Positions 1 through 8,074 are shown, counted from the first letter of the stretch. The stretch: 29,701 nucleotides of DNA from Vulcanimicrobiota bacterium (GCA_028287545.1 JAQBPL010000251.1:1-29701); one strand, 5' to 3'. Notes: generated by a model from the letters alone, not told the origin. Numbers and translations: made by a program.

Positions 1-327
1 GGGACGCTCTCGGGCGGTCAGCAGCAGATGGTCTCGCTCTCGCGCGCGCTCCTCAACGCCGACAACCGCATCCTGCTGGTCGACGAGCCGACGAAGGGCC
101 TCGCGCCGCTGGTCGTGCGCAACGTGACCGAAGCGCTGCGGCGCGCCGCGGAGGTCGCCACGATCTTGCTGGTCGAGCAGAACCTCAGCGTGGCGCACGC
201 GCTGGTGCGCGACGTCATCGTGCTCGATCAAGGACGCGTCACGTTCACCGGCGACGTCGACGAACTGATGAACGATCCGGCGCTCGCGCGCCGTCACTTG
301 GGATTGGCCGCCGCGGTGGGACACTGA
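1..327 (+). CDS. livF: Branched-chain amino acid ABC transporter ATP-binding protein, C-terminal part
   Basis: The gene is cut by the window start; 108 C-terminal residues remain. They open on the ABC signature (LSGGQQQ), followed by Walker B with the catalytic acid (ILLVDEPTKGLAP) and a switch region LLVEQN, where LivF-type ATPases carry Gln instead of the usual switch His. The tail (VLDQGRVTFTGD, then a short helix) is typical of LivF/UrtE. The protein would hydrolyse ATP on the cytoplasmic face to drive uptake of branched-chain amino acids or a similar substrate. Its TGA is immediately followed by the livH ATG, so the genes are translationally linked. The substrate cannot be decided because the binding protein and livG are outside the window. 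Confidence 0.93.
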   Translation, partial: GTLSGGQQQMVSLSRALLNADNRILLVDEPTKGLAPLVVRNVTEALRRAAEVATILLVEQNLSVAHALVRDVIVLDQGRVTFTGDVDELMNDPALARRHLGLAAAVGH

Positions 328-1212
328 ATGAGCACGACCGTTCTGCTCCTCATCACGGGCCTGGGCCTTGGAGCACTGTATTTTCTGATCGCCGCTGGGC
401 TCTCGCTCATTTGGGGCCTGATGCGCGTGTTGAACTTGGCGCACGGCGCATTCTTCACGGTCGCCGCGTATCTCGGCTGGTCCGCGAGCCTCGCGCTGAG
501 CGGCACATCGCCGTGGGTGCAATGGGGCGTCTCGGTCGTCGTCGCCGTCATCGCCGGCGGCGTGTTCGCGACGCTCACCGAAGTCGTGTTGATTCGCCCG
601 CTCTACGCGCGTCCCGTCGGCCAAGTGCTCGTTACGGTCGGCGTCGCGCTCGCGGCGGTCGCGCTCATCGAGGGCGGTTACGGCAGCGATCCCAAACAAC
701 TGACGCTCCCCGCTTGGCTGACCGGCACGACCGCGATCCTGGGCGCGAACATCCCCAACACGCGCTGGGTCGCGATCTTCGCGGCGGCGCTCGTGCTGGC
801 GCTGCTGCTGTTCTTCCTGCAGCGGACGCGCTACGGCCTGATCGTGCGCGCCGGCGTCGAGAATCGTTCGATGGTCGAAGCCCTGGGCATCGACGTGCAG
901 CGCGCGTTCACGCTCGTGTTCGCGATCGGCGGCATGGCGGCCGGCCTCTCCGGCGTGCTCGCCGCCGCATACTACGGCACGATCGATCCGGTGCGCGGCA
1001 CCTCGATGCTGATCTTCGCGTTCATCGTGATCGTCATCGGCGGGCTCGGTTCGGTCGCGGGCTCCGCGCTGGCCGCGGTGATCGTCGGCGTGCTGCAGCA
1101 GTTCCTGAACTTCTACGCAGCGGCCGGCGTCGGCGATTTCGCGGTCGTGCTGCTGCTCGCCGTCGTGCTGCTGGTGCGGCCCGGCGGTTTGACCGGAGCG
1201 ACCTCGACGTGA
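328..1212 (+). CDS. livH: Branched-chain amino acid ABC transporter permease, LivH type
   Basis: This is a 294-residue integral membrane protein with about eight hydrophobic segments. Diagnostic stretches are the N-terminal GLGLGALYFLIAAGLSLIWG, then MRVLNLAHGAFF, the cytoplasmic loop RYGLIVRAGVENRSMVEALG (EAA-like contact with the ATPases) and a C-terminal IVIGGLGSVAGSALAAVIVG. Its length matches LivH/UrtB. With LivM it would form the transmembrane channel. The ATG directly follows the livF stop, and the gene's own TGA overlaps the livM GTG, so livF-livH-livM form one operon. Assignment to the family is secure; the substrate (Leu/Ile/Val, urea or aromatic acids) is not. Confidence 0.94.
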   Translation: MSTTVLLLITGLGLGALYFLIAAGLSLIWGLMRVLNLAHGAFFTVAAYLGWSASLALSGTSPWVQWGVSVVVAVIAGGVFATLTEVVLIRPLYARPVGQVLVTVGVALAAVALIEGGYGSDPKQLTLPAWLTGTTAILGANIPNTRWVAIFAAALVLALLLFFLQRTRYGLIVRAGVENRSMVEALGIDVQRAFTLVFAIGGMAAGLSGVLAAAYYGTIDPVRGTSMLIFAFIVIVIGGLGSVAGSALAAVIVGVLQQFLNFYAAAGVGDFAVVLLLAVVLLVRPGGLTGATST

Positions 1213-2231
1213 CCGCCGCACGCGGACGCATCCTCTTCGCCGTCGCCGCGCTGCTCGTGCTGGCAGCGTTGCCGCAGATCGGGATCACGATCCCGGGACT
1301 CTTCGAACGCCCGCTCTCCGCACCCGGAACGCTCAGCCTGCTCGCGCTGTGCTTCGTGTTCGGTGCGCTTGCGCTGACGTACGATATCGTATTCGGCTAC
1401 GTCGGGCTGCTGTCGTTCGGGCACGCGCTGTACTTCGCGACCGGCGCGTATGCGGCGGCGATCGCGCTAACCCGCTGGCACTGGCACCTGCCGCAAGCGA
1501 TTCTGCTGACCGCCGTCGTCGCGATCGTTCTCCCGCTCGTCTTGGGTGCCGTGTGTCTGCGCATGCACGACATCCCGTTCGCGATGGTCACGCTCGCGTT
1601 CGCCGAAGCCGGATCCGTTCTCGTGCTGCAGAATCCGTTCGGGCTGACCGGCGGCGAGGAAGGCTTGGCGCTCGGGTCCGACGTGCTGCCGTCGTATCTC
1701 GTCGGCGTGCCGAACACGCACAACCTGTATTGGATCGCGCTCGCCTTCCTCGTCCTCACGTACGCCGTCGGCTGGTGGGCCGTGAACTCGCCGCCCGGAC
1801 GCGTGTGGCAGGCGATCCGCGAAAACGAACGGCGGGTCGGCGTGCTGGGCCTCAACCCGTACTTGTACAAGCTGGGCGCCTTCGTGCTCTCCGCATTCCT
1901 CGCGTCGGCCGCGGGCGTCGTGTACGTCCTCCTGCAGGGCGGCGCGAACCCGCAGATCACCACCTCCAGCTTCACGCTCGCGCTGCTGGTGATGGTCGTG
2001 CTCGGCGGCGTCGGCACGCTGTGGGGCGCGGTGCTGGGCGGGATCGTCTACGAGTACCTCGACTTCCGCCTCGTCGCACTCTCGAACGCGCCGGCGCTGC
2101 AGTCGCTGCCCGCGATCGTCCGCGTCCCGCTCTCCGAGCCCCTGTTCATCCTCGGCGTGCTGTTCATCGTGCTCGTCCTCTTCGTGCCGGGCGGCCTCGG
2201 CGGACTGCTGCGCCGGCGCGCGGCGGCGTAG
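1209..2231 (+). CDS. livM: Branched-chain amino acid ABC transporter permease, LivM type
   Basis: This is a 340-residue second permease subunit. I start it at the GTG at 1209, which overlaps the livH stop (GTGA), because the LivM-like sequence begins just after it; the same frame is open far upstream inside livH but there it is only a shadow. Hydrophobic segments alternate with the conserved YVGLLSFGHALYFATGAYAA and the cytoplasmic coupling loop around RVWQAIRENERRVGVLGLNP, and the last membrane span is followed by FVPGGLGGLLRRR. It pairs with LivH. It is the last gene of the operon; an 9-bp hairpin lies 14 nt after its stop. Confidence 0.93.
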   Translation: MTAARGRILFAVAALLVLAALPQIGITIPGLFERPLSAPGTLSLLALCFVFGALALTYDIVFGYVGLLSFGHALYFATGAYAAAIALTRWHWHLPQAILLTAVVAIVLPLVLGAVCLRMHDIPFAMVTLAFAEAGSVLVLQNPFGLTGGEEGLALGSDVLPSYLVGVPNTHNLYWIALAFLVLTYAVGWWAVNSPPGRVWQAIRENERRVGVLGLNPYLYKLGAFVLSAFLASAAGVVYVLLQGGANPQITTSSFTLALLVMVVLGGVGTLWGAVLGGIVYEYLDFRLVALSNAPALQSLPAIVRVPLSEPLFILGVLFIVLVLFVPGGLGGLLRRRAAA

Positions 2232-2245
2232 CAAAGCAACCTGAT

Positions 2246-2270
2246 CCGAAAGAAAGTTACCTTCTTTCGG
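2246..2270 (+). terminator. Hairpin after livM (9-bp stem)
   Basis: CCGAAAGAA (2246-2254) and TTCTTTCGG (2262-2270) are perfect complements around a 7-nt loop. The hairpin lies 14 nt after the livM stop and 64 nt before the chemotaxis receptor start. No T-run follows, so it could be a weak terminator, an mRNA 3' end stabiliser or a regulatory site. Confidence 0.5.
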
Positions 2271-2334
2271 GCGTAGCCTCGGAACATGCTTGCATGCGAT
2301 ACTGACCCTTACGGGTTGATGCCGGGGAGTCGTG

Positions 2335-4029
2335 ATGTTGGACGTGCTCGCGCCTGAATCGCAATTCGACGACGAGGCGGCGTTTCTCGCCATCGTCGAT
2401 TTTTTCGGCCGCCTGATCGACGCCGACGCGGTCGCGGATCTCACCCAGACGCTGGCGGTGCCGAAGGGGTGCAGCGAGGCCGCTCAGGCCGCGTGCCGCA
2501 CGCTGAACGCCTTCCTCGAACGCACCCGCACGACGCTCTACGAGATGTGCCGCGTCTCCAATGACGTCTCGCGCGGTGCCGCCGAAAACACGTTCCTGCT
2601 CGCACGCATCGCCGGCGCGACCGAAGAGCAATCGTCGGAAACCGCCCAGGTCGCAGCCGCCGTCCATCAGACCGCGCAGGCGGCGGAGATCGTCACGCAA
2701 TCCTCCGAGGCGACGCGCGATCTGACCGCTGAGATGCGGCGCTCGTCCCGCTCGTCGTTCGAGACCATGGAAGCGTCCCTCGGCCAGCTCGAGGAGCTCC
2801 GGACGGTCTCCGGCGACGCGGTGCGCGACGTCGAAGTGGTCGTGGAGTTCTCGAACAAGATCGAGCTGGTGACGAAGGTCATCGAGGACATCTCGAGCCG
2901 CTCGCACATGCTCGGTATCAATGCCGCGATCGAAGCTGCCCACGCGCGCGAGGGCGGCCGCGGCTTCGCGATCGTCGCGACGGAGATCAAGCGGCTGGCG
3001 GAGTCGACCCGGGTGTCCACGCGCGAGATAGCGCAGCTGGTCGCAGCCGTGCGCGCGTCGGTCGAGTCTGCCCGGCAAGCGACGCAGCTTAGTGCGGAAG
3101 GCGCAGCCAAGCTGGCCATCTCATCGGGGTCGGTTCGCGACGACCTCACCGCGATGACCCGCATCATCGACAGCACGACGGAGCAGATGACCGCGATCGC
3201 GTCGGCGGTCGACGAACAGTCGACCACCCTGCACGTCGTCTCCGAAAACGTCGAGCGGTTGAGCAACCACGCCCGGCAGGTCGCAGCCTACTCGGGAAAA
3301 GCGACCGATCTCGAGCTCGCGCAGGTGAGCACCGACATCTTCGCGATCACGGGCAGGTTCGCGCTCGGAACGTTCTTCGAGCGGGTCCTCGCCTGGGGCG
3401 ACGCGTTCGCAGCCGAAGTCGAACGATCGCTCGAAGGAGCCGTCGATGGGGGTCGCGTGCGGCTCGAGGATCTCTTCGATACGAAATACGCCGAGCTGGC
3501 CGGCGCCGACGTGAAGTCGCTCGCTCGGATCTTCAACGTCGCGCGGGTCGGTGCCGGCGGCTTCGACCCGCCGAAGTACCGCACGAAGTACGACCAGCTG
3601 ATCGACGAACCGCTAATGGCGATCTGCGACCGCCACGCGGCGCACGACCCGAAGCTGATCTTCGCCAGCGTAACCGACCTCAACGCGTTCTTCATCATGG
3701 GCCCGCTCAGCTTGCGCCGAGACATCACCGGCAACCGCGAGACCGACCTCGCCAACAACCGCGTCAAGCGCCTCTTCGAGGACAAGACGGGCCTCAACGC
3801 AGCGCGCGTCGGCTTGCCCGGCGCACTCGAACTCCCCGCGCGCGCATCGCGTGAGACGTTCCGCAACCGCGGAATCGATCTCGCACGCCCGCGCGGCCAG
3901 CGCACCTTCCTGCGCCAAACCTACGCCCGCGACACCGGCAAGATCTACAACGACATCGCGCTCCCCGTCTACGTCAAAGGCCAGCGCTTCGGCGGCGTCC
4001 GGATCGCGTACGACCCGAACGCCGTCTGA
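2335..4029 (+). CDS. Soluble methyl-accepting chemotaxis-type receptor with C-terminal sensor domain
   Basis: This 564-residue protein has no transmembrane segment. Residues about 90-330 are a long coiled coil with the receptor signalling tip (INAAIEAAHAREGGRGFAIV, then ATEIKRLAEST at about 195-225), which docks CheA/CheW. The rest, about 350-564, is a separate domain ending in LPVYVKGQRFGGVRIAYDP. That pattern, with a preceding FLRQTYARDTGK, is found C-terminal to the signalling domain in many proteobacterial receptors, where it is probably a Cache-like sensor. The domain order is therefore inverted relative to classical receptors, and the protein should sense an intracellular or membrane-proximal cue. 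ATG 2335 is preferred to GTG 2332 because GGGGAG sits 6 nt before it. No che genes are in the window; the ligand is unknown. Confidence 0.88.
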   Translation: MLDVLAPESQFDDEAAFLAIVDFFGRLIDADAVADLTQTLAVPKGCSEAAQAACRTLNAFLERTRTTLYEMCRVSNDVSRGAAENTFLLARIAGATEEQSSETAQVAAAVHQTAQAAEIVTQSSEATRDLTAEMRRSSRSSFETMEASLGQLEELRTVSGDAVRDVEVVVEFSNKIELVTKVIEDISSRSHMLGINAAIEAAHAREGGRGFAIVATEIKRLAESTRVSTREIAQLVAAVRASVESARQATQLSAEGAAKLAISSGSVRDDLTAMTRIIDSTTEQMTAIASAVDEQSTTLHVVSENVERLSNHARQVAAYSGKATDLELAQVSTDIFAITGRFALGTFFERVLAWGDAFAAEVERSLEGAVDGGRVRLEDLFDTKYAELAGADVKSLARIFNVARVGAGGFDPPKYRTKYDQLIDEPLMAICDRHAAHDPKLIFASVTDLNAFFIMGPLSLRRDITGNRETDLANNRVKRLFEDKTGLNAARVGLPGALELPARASRETFRNRGIDLARPRGQRTFLRQTYARDTGKIYNDIALPVYVKGQRFGGVRIAYDPNAV

Positions 4030-4037
4030 AGCACCCC

Positions 4038-4096
4038 CGTCATCCCGAGCTCGTCGAGGGACCCCCGTGGTCACGCGAGCGAAGCCGAGCGTGACC
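4038..4096. repeat. REP-like palindromic intergenic repeat
   Basis: Just after the receptor stop there is CGTCATCCCGAGCTCGTCGA, with a CTCG-T-CGAG core and GGGAC following, then a clean stem GGTCACGC (4069-4076) / GCGTGACC (4089-4096) around a 12-nt loop. Intergenic palindromes opening with GTCATCCCGAG are common in GC-rich genomes as dispersed REP-like elements. I found no second copy in this window, so dispersal is an inference. Confidence 0.4.
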
Positions 4097-4114
4097 CCGC
4101 ATGGTCCGCGTTCG

Positions 4115-4273
4115 CTACTTTTTCGCTGGTAACGGCGAGAAAATGAAGCGGAGTGATCCGTCGGTGTATTCGTCTACGGTAAGATGAACAAAGCCGTGAT
4201 CGAGCATCATTTCTGTCGCCTGGTTATTTCCGCAGTGTACGCCAAAGGCGTTCGACGTGACCGGCGTCGTGAT
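4115..4273 (-). pseudogene. Short open fragment, possibly the end of a lost gene
   Basis: On the minus strand a frame is open for 52 codons from just after a TGA (4274-4276) to a TAG (4115-4117). The encoded stretch includes FGVHCGNNQATEMM and ends DGSLRFIFSPLPAKK, a composition more protein-like than random antisense in this genome. The first ATG pair (4210-4205) would leave only 31 residues, with no clear ribosome site. It directly follows the decayed glnA fragment on the same strand. It may be a remnant of the gene that once lay downstream of glnA, or a tiny gene. No family is recognised. Confidence 0.25.
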
Positions 4274-4290
4274 TCAGCGTACGCGTGAAT

Positions 4291-4440
4291 TACGGGTGCG
4301 GTCGGATCTAGGCGGGCTTGATCTCGCGTTCGGTCTTCTAGTCGATCCAGAGATCGGTGACATCGTTCGTGGATACGCCGCCTTCGGTCAGGTACGCATG
4401 ATCGTTCTTCAGCGCCTCGAGCGATTCTCTCAAGCTGCCC
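4291..4440 (-). pseudogene. Decayed 3' fragment of glutamine synthetase (glnA)
   Basis: This 150-bp stretch aligns without gaps to 6376-6525, the 3' coding part of the intact glnA (residues about 436-485), on the same strand. By my count 132 of 150 bases agree. In the glnA frame it reads SLEALKNDHAYLTEGG and later DLWID-stop-KTERE and KPA-stop-IRPHP, so two in-frame TAG codons break it. Similarity fades on both sides. There is no start region, so it cannot encode a working protein. Its position at the far end of a low-GC block, with the intact gene at the other end and both copies in the same orientation, matches the displaced 3' remnant left when an element inserts at the 3' end of a gene. 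A decayed partial duplication is the alternative. Confidence 0.85.
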
Positions 4441-4519
4441 CAAGCGGCGGAATCGCCTCCGATATGTGCGCTTTCAGCGCAGCGGGCTTTTTGTCGAGGT
4501 AAAAGCGAGGCACGGCACG

Positions 4520-4528
4520 TGCTATGCT
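4520..4528 (+). promoter_or_regulatory. Extended -10 promoter element before the DUF1643 gene
   Basis: TGCTATGCT matches an extended -10 (TGnTATnnT). It ends 6 nt before GTG 4535, so a transcript starting here would be leaderless or nearly so. No convincing -35 was found. Confidence 0.4.
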
Positions 4529-4534
4529 ATTCGC

Positions 4535-5068
4535 GTGTTCACCTGCGGATGCTCGTGGCCTCGGCCGCCGCACCTGGAATGGTCGCGGTGCCTATCGGAG
4601 GACGGACGCCATAAATTCGCCGGTTGGATTCGATGGAGCGATCAGCCGATGCTCGTAGCCGTGCTTCTGAACCCGTCACGGGGCGAAGATCAGGGACGCA
4701 ATCAGACTACGGATCCTTTGCGCTGGTACGCTACGCAGAGCGGGTATGGCGGACTGGAAATTCTAAACGCGTTCTCATACCGAGCGACCAACCCAAAAGA
4801 CCTTAATGCGTCGCGCGATCGATCGGCACCAGAAAATGATGCACATATCGTCGCGGCAATTAAAAGCGCAGGGCGAGTTGTTGTCGGATGGGGAGACGCG
4901 ATCACGCACCGTGCATTATTATATAGAGTGCGCGAGTTGCAAACGCTCCTCGGCAGCGAAATATACTGCCTCGGCCTCAACCTAAGTGGACAGCCCCGGC
5001 ACCCGCGCAGCCCGGGCGGCTTCGGAGAAGAACGCTTCAACTGGCAGAGTAGAACGCCTGATACCTGA
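4535..5068 (+). CDS. DUF1643 domain protein
   Basis: This 177-residue cytoplasmic protein has the DUF1643 pattern: LVAVLLNPSRG near the start, then RWYATQSGYGGLEILNAFSY, a RATNPKDL segment, APENDAHI, VVVGWGD, and near the end IYCLGLNLSGQPRHP. The family is small, often found near mobile DNA and defence genes, and its biochemical role is unknown. The start is uncertain: GTG 4535 leaves the usual family length and follows a -10 element by 6 nt, while GTG 4466 would add 23 residues that reach into the boundary of the glnA remnant. GC content is visibly lower than in neighbouring genes, consistent with acquisition. It is isolated, and no operon partner is evident. Confidence 0.75.
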   Translation: MFTCGCSWPRPPHLEWSRCLSEDGRHKFAGWIRWSDQPMLVAVLLNPSRGEDQGRNQTTDPLRWYATQSGYGGLEILNAFSYRATNPKDLNASRDRSAPENDAHIVAAIKSAGRVVVGWGDAITHRALLYRVRELQTLLGSEIYCLGLNLSGQPRHPRSPGGFGEERFNWQSRTPDT

Positions 5069-5414
5069 TTTTGATCATAGAAATGTGGTTAACGGCGGCT
5101 TAAACGCGCCCGTTGTCTTCATCCGCCTGGGAAAGGCGGCTCGACAAAAAGGTGGACATCCTGATGGAACTGACGTTACGCTCTAAAAGCACTTTATGGA
5201 CGTGTACGAGGGGCAGAGGTGGACAGGGTGTCAAGACGGGCCACGGCGGCACGTCCCGACGTCGCGCCAGGGTTCGCGCTGCCCGGTTACGCCAAAACAG
5301 CGTTTCGGCAGGCCTGGATCGCGTCCGACCCCCAGCGCCGTGTGACCTGAACAACGCTAGGGAGACCGAGCCGCACGCGCCGAAAGATAACACGGTAATC
5401 AGGGAGGATGCCGG
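5069..5414. other. 346-bp intergenic stretch without a supported gene
   Basis: Only overlapping, poorly biased open frames occur here on both strands, and none shows a recognisable motif. The composition changes along the stretch, from AT-richer near 5070 to GC-richer from about 5220. The last 15 bases hold AGGGAGG, the ribosome site of the next gene. It may contain decayed mobile DNA, but I could not identify a parent element. Confidence 0.5.
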
Positions 5415-6038
5415 GTGCAAGGTGCTGGACGGATATGTGCTCAGTGCGGGAATGCGAATCTTCCAGACGCGCGGTTTTGCTCACGGTGTGGGACAGCAAC
5501 CACGACGGCAGCTGCCCCGACAGCTACTCACCTTCCAGGCTCGCCGCCGGGCTTTCCACGCGGTTCGAAGAACAACAGAGGGTGCATCGGCTGCGTCGTG
5601 GGACTCGCAGTTGTCGTCGGTGGGTTGGCCGTGGTCGGGATGATTGGAGCTGTGCTAAATTCCGGTGGTACCACTTCATCTAACAGCAGTCCGATAAATG
5701 CAGGTTTTGACCATGGCGGGCACCCTGCTCAGCCGCAGCGCCGAACGAATCGGCTCACGGTGCTTACCGCGCACGGATCCGGAATAAAGACAACCGATAC
5801 CTTCACCGTTGGCGATGAATGGGATCTAGTGTGGTCATACTCTTGCGCGAGTTTTGGCAGCAGCGGCAATTTCATCGTCAATATTTCCGCGAAGGGTCAA
5901 CACTTGACCAGTTTAGCCGGAGTTAATGAGCTTGGCGCGCGCGGCGACGGGACCGAACACTATCACGAAGGCGGCACGTTCTACTTCGAAGTGAACTCCG
6001 AGTGCGACTGGACAATCAAAGCCGTGGACAAATCGTAA
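5415..6038 (+). CDS. Zinc-ribbon membrane protein with extracytoplasmic C-terminal domain
   Basis: This is a 207-residue protein. Residues 8-25 form a zinc ribbon (C8xxC11 and C22xxC25: ICAQCGN, FCSRCGT). A Ser/Pro/Thr linker follows, and one membrane span at about 58-81 (VVGLAVVVGGLAVVGMIGAV). The outer C-terminal domain, about 110-207, includes FTVGDEWDLVWSYSC and FYFEVNSECDWTIKAV; its two cysteines (in YSCA and SECD) could pair. Similar small domains ending in a Cys-Trp strand occur at the C-terminus of secreted or anchored actinobacterial and chloroflexotal proteins of unknown function. The start is GTG 5415, with AGGGAGG ending 7 nt upstream. It lies inside the low-GC block and is probably imported. 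The function is unknown. Confidence 0.7.
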   Translation: MQGAGRICAQCGNANLPDARFCSRCGTATTTAAAPTATHLPGSPPGFPRGSKNNRGCIGCVVGLAVVVGGLAVVGMIGAVLNSGGTTSSNSSPINAGFDHGGHPAQPQRRTNRLTVLTAHGSGIKTTDTFTVGDEWDLVWSYSCASFGSSGNFIVNISAKGQHLTSLAGVNELGARGDGTEHYHEGGTFYFEVNSECDWTIKAVDKS

Positions 6039-6347
6039 CGAGCAGGGATGGCGAACGCGCGCTGCGGCGGTTCACGAGGCGCTGCGAGCGAGACGGGAGC
6101 ATTAACGCCCCGCACTCGCGTTACGGATTGCGCCGACCTGAAACGATCGCGATCAAATTTACGACAGGCGTTGTCGCTTCGGCGCACATCGCTACGTCGC
6201 GAAAACGTTGCTGTCCTCCCGTGTTGTAAAATCATTGCTAAGGTCAAGCGCTGCGCCGGCGTACCGCCGCGCAGCCCATGACCAGTCCTCCGCGCCAGCC
6301 AGAGGCATGCCGCGATCGTTGGGGCACGTCGACGATGGCGAGCGGCA
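6039..6347. other. 309-bp intergenic stretch downstream of glnA and the zinc-ribbon gene
   Basis: These convergent genes are separated by a region with only short, unsupported open frames. No terminator with a T-run and no RNA gene was recognised. It forms the glnA-proximal end of the putative island. Confidence 0.5.
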
Positions 6348-7829
6348 TCAGCAGTCGTAGTACAAATAGAACTCGTACGGGTGCGGTCGGATCTCAACGG
6401 GCTTGAGTTCGCGTTCGGTCTTATAGTCGATCCAGAGATCGATGAAATCGTCCGTGAAGACGCCGCCTTCGGTCAAGTAAGCGTGATCGTTCTTCAGCGC
6501 TTCGAGCGATGCGCGCAAGCTGCCCGGGACGGAGCGTATCTTCGCTGCCTTCTCCGGCGGCAGCTCGTACGTGTTTTCGTCGAGCGGACCGAAACCGGCC
6601 GCTACCGGGTCGATCTGGCGTTTGATGCCGTCGAGTCCGGCGCACAAGAGCGCCGAAAACGCGAGATAGGGGTTGCACGACGGATCGGGCGGCCGGAATT
6701 CCAGGCGCTTGGCCTTCGGATTGCCCTGGTAGTACATCGGGATGCGAATTGCCGCCGAGCGGTTGCGCGCCGAGAAAGCGACGTTCACCGGCGCTTCGTA
6801 ATGCGGCACGAGCCGTTTGTACGAGTTCGTCGTCGGCGCACAGATGGCCAGCAGCGAATCGACGTGCGTCAATAAACCGCCGATGTACCACAGCATCAGC
6901 TGCGAGCACTCGGCGTATCCGTCCTTGTCGTAGAAGAGCGGTTGATCCTCGTTCCACAGCGATTGATGGACGTGCATGCCCGAGCCGTTGTCACCGAAGA
7001 CGGGCTTCGGCATAAAGGTCACCGTCTTGCCGTGACGTGCGGCGACGTTCTTCACGACGTACTTGTAGGACATCATGTTGTCGGCCGTCTTGATCAGCGA
7101 ATCGAAGCGCATGTCGATTTCCGCCTGGCCGGCACTGCCGACCTCGTGATGCTGCATCTCGACGCTGATGCCCCACTCCTTGAGGACGAGCGCGGTCTCC
7201 GAGCGAACGTCCATCAATGTGTCCGACGGAGGCACCGGAAAATACCCTTCCTTCGGACGCATCGTGTATCCGCGACCTTGCGTATCGCTGTTCCAACTTG
7301 CTTCGTTCGAGTCGATCTCGTAGGACGCCCGATGCATATCGCTGTTGTACGAGACGCGATCGAAGTAGTAGAATTCAGCCTCAGGGCCGAAGTATGCGAT
7401 CGTCGCGATCCCGGTGTCCTTGAGGTGCTGCTCGGCTCTCCGAGCGATGTTTCTCGGGTCCCGGTGATACAGTTTCCCGGCGACCGGATCGAACACGTCG
7501 CAGATCAACGAAAGCGTCGGGGTCGCGCAGAACGTATCGATCTGCGCCGTTGTGAGGTCCGGCTTGAGAATCATGTCGGACTCTTGGATCGCCTGGAAGC
7601 CGCGAATGCTCGAGCCGTCGAAACCGGTGCCGGCGATCAGCGCATCCTCATCCATTGCATCGGTCGGTACCGACGTGTGCTGCCACGTTCCGGGAACGTC
7701 GGTGAATTTCAAGTCCACCATCTTCACGCCGGTGCGCTTCATCAACTCGACGAGCTCCTTTGGAGAAGTTCCCGCCGCTTTACCATTGGTTGGAGCATCG
7801 ACTCCGATGTTTTCGCCTGTCGTTGCCAC
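6348..7829 (-). CDS. glnA: Glutamine synthetase type I
   Basis: This 493-residue enzyme condenses glutamate and ammonia to glutamine with ATP, as a cytoplasmic dodecamer. Visible signatures are the latch region FDGSSIRGFQ, EAEFYYFD, the ATP/metal segment GSAGQAEIDMRFD, FMPKPVFGDNGSGMHVHQSL, the active-site loop NRSAAIRIP, and EFRPPDPSCNPYLAFSALL. Tyr at about 421 (ENTYELPPE) sits where GlnE adenylylates regulated GSI enzymes, so covalent control is plausible. The length fits GSI. GTG 7829 is chosen because GGAGGG lies 8 nt upstream; the frame is open further upstream but reads an unrelated Arg-rich stretch. It stands alone, without glnB or ntrBC nearby. A decayed copy of its 3' end lies about 2 kb away (4291-4440). 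Confidence 0.96.
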   Translation of the reverse strand: MATTGENIGVDAPTNGKAAGTSPKELVELMKRTGVKMVDLKFTDVPGTWQHTSVPTDAMDEDALIAGTGFDGSSIRGFQAIQESDMILKPDLTTAQIDTFCATPTLSLICDVFDPVAGKLYHRDPRNIARRAEQHLKDTGIATIAYFGPEAEFYYFDRVSYNSDMHRASYEIDSNEASWNSDTQGRGYTMRPKEGYFPVPPSDTLMDVRSETALVLKEWGISVEMQHHEVGSAGQAEIDMRFDSLIKTADNMMSYKYVVKNVAARHGKTVTFMPKPVFGDNGSGMHVHQSLWNEDQPLFYDKDGYAECSQLMLWYIGGLLTHVDSLLAICAPTTNSYKRLVPHYEAPVNVAFSARNRSAAIRIPMYYQGNPKAKRLEFRPPDPSCNPYLAFSALLCAGLDGIKRQIDPVAAGFGPLDENTYELPPEKAAKIRSVPGSLRASLEALKNDHAYLTEGGVFTDDFIDLWIDYKTERELKPVEIRPHPYEFYLYYDC

Positions 7830-8021
7830 TATCCGAGCCCTCCGTCTACGCCCTCCTTGTGCCTGCGCCCGAACACGTTGCGGGCGAGTCCCCGAACAGC
7901 AAACGTTCGAACTTGGCGCCATTGGAGCCATTAGCCACGAGGTACGGCGTTTGGGAGCGGAATTGGACTAGGAGCCCAACCGGTTCGGCTTTCGGCGCGG
8001 CGTTGGACGCCCGGTCTTAGC

Positions 8022-8074
8022 GGCCGCTGAAGTGACCCCGCGCGTGGGGTACCCGAGCCCACGCTTCAGCGACC
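8022..8074 (-). promoter_or_regulatory. Nested inverted repeats between small-protein operon and glnA
   Basis: GGCCGCTGAAG (8022-8032) pairs with CTTCAGCGACC (8064-8074), completely on the minus-strand transcript if one G-U pair is allowed. An inner stem GCGTGGG (8042-8048) / CCCACGC (8058-8064) shares one base with it. The element lies 28 nt after the stop of the upstream minus-strand gene and about 190 nt before glnA. It is likely a terminator or processing hairpin, but a glnA leader structure is possible. No T-run follows. Confidence 0.45.

Noticed and set aside
1467..2444. Long open frame on the minus strand across livM and the receptor start (325 codons)
   Set aside because: It is antisense to a clear LivM, with highly charged low-complexity sequence typical of GC-rich shadow frames and no domain.
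5100..5420. Minus-strand frame of 106 codons thought of as a transposase remnant
   Set aside because: No DDE, HTH or terminal-repeat pattern could be matched, and the composition is not protein-like.
8022..8074. Known glnA or glutamine riboswitch
   Set aside because: The conserved sequence of those motifs is not present; only generic inverted repeats are seen.
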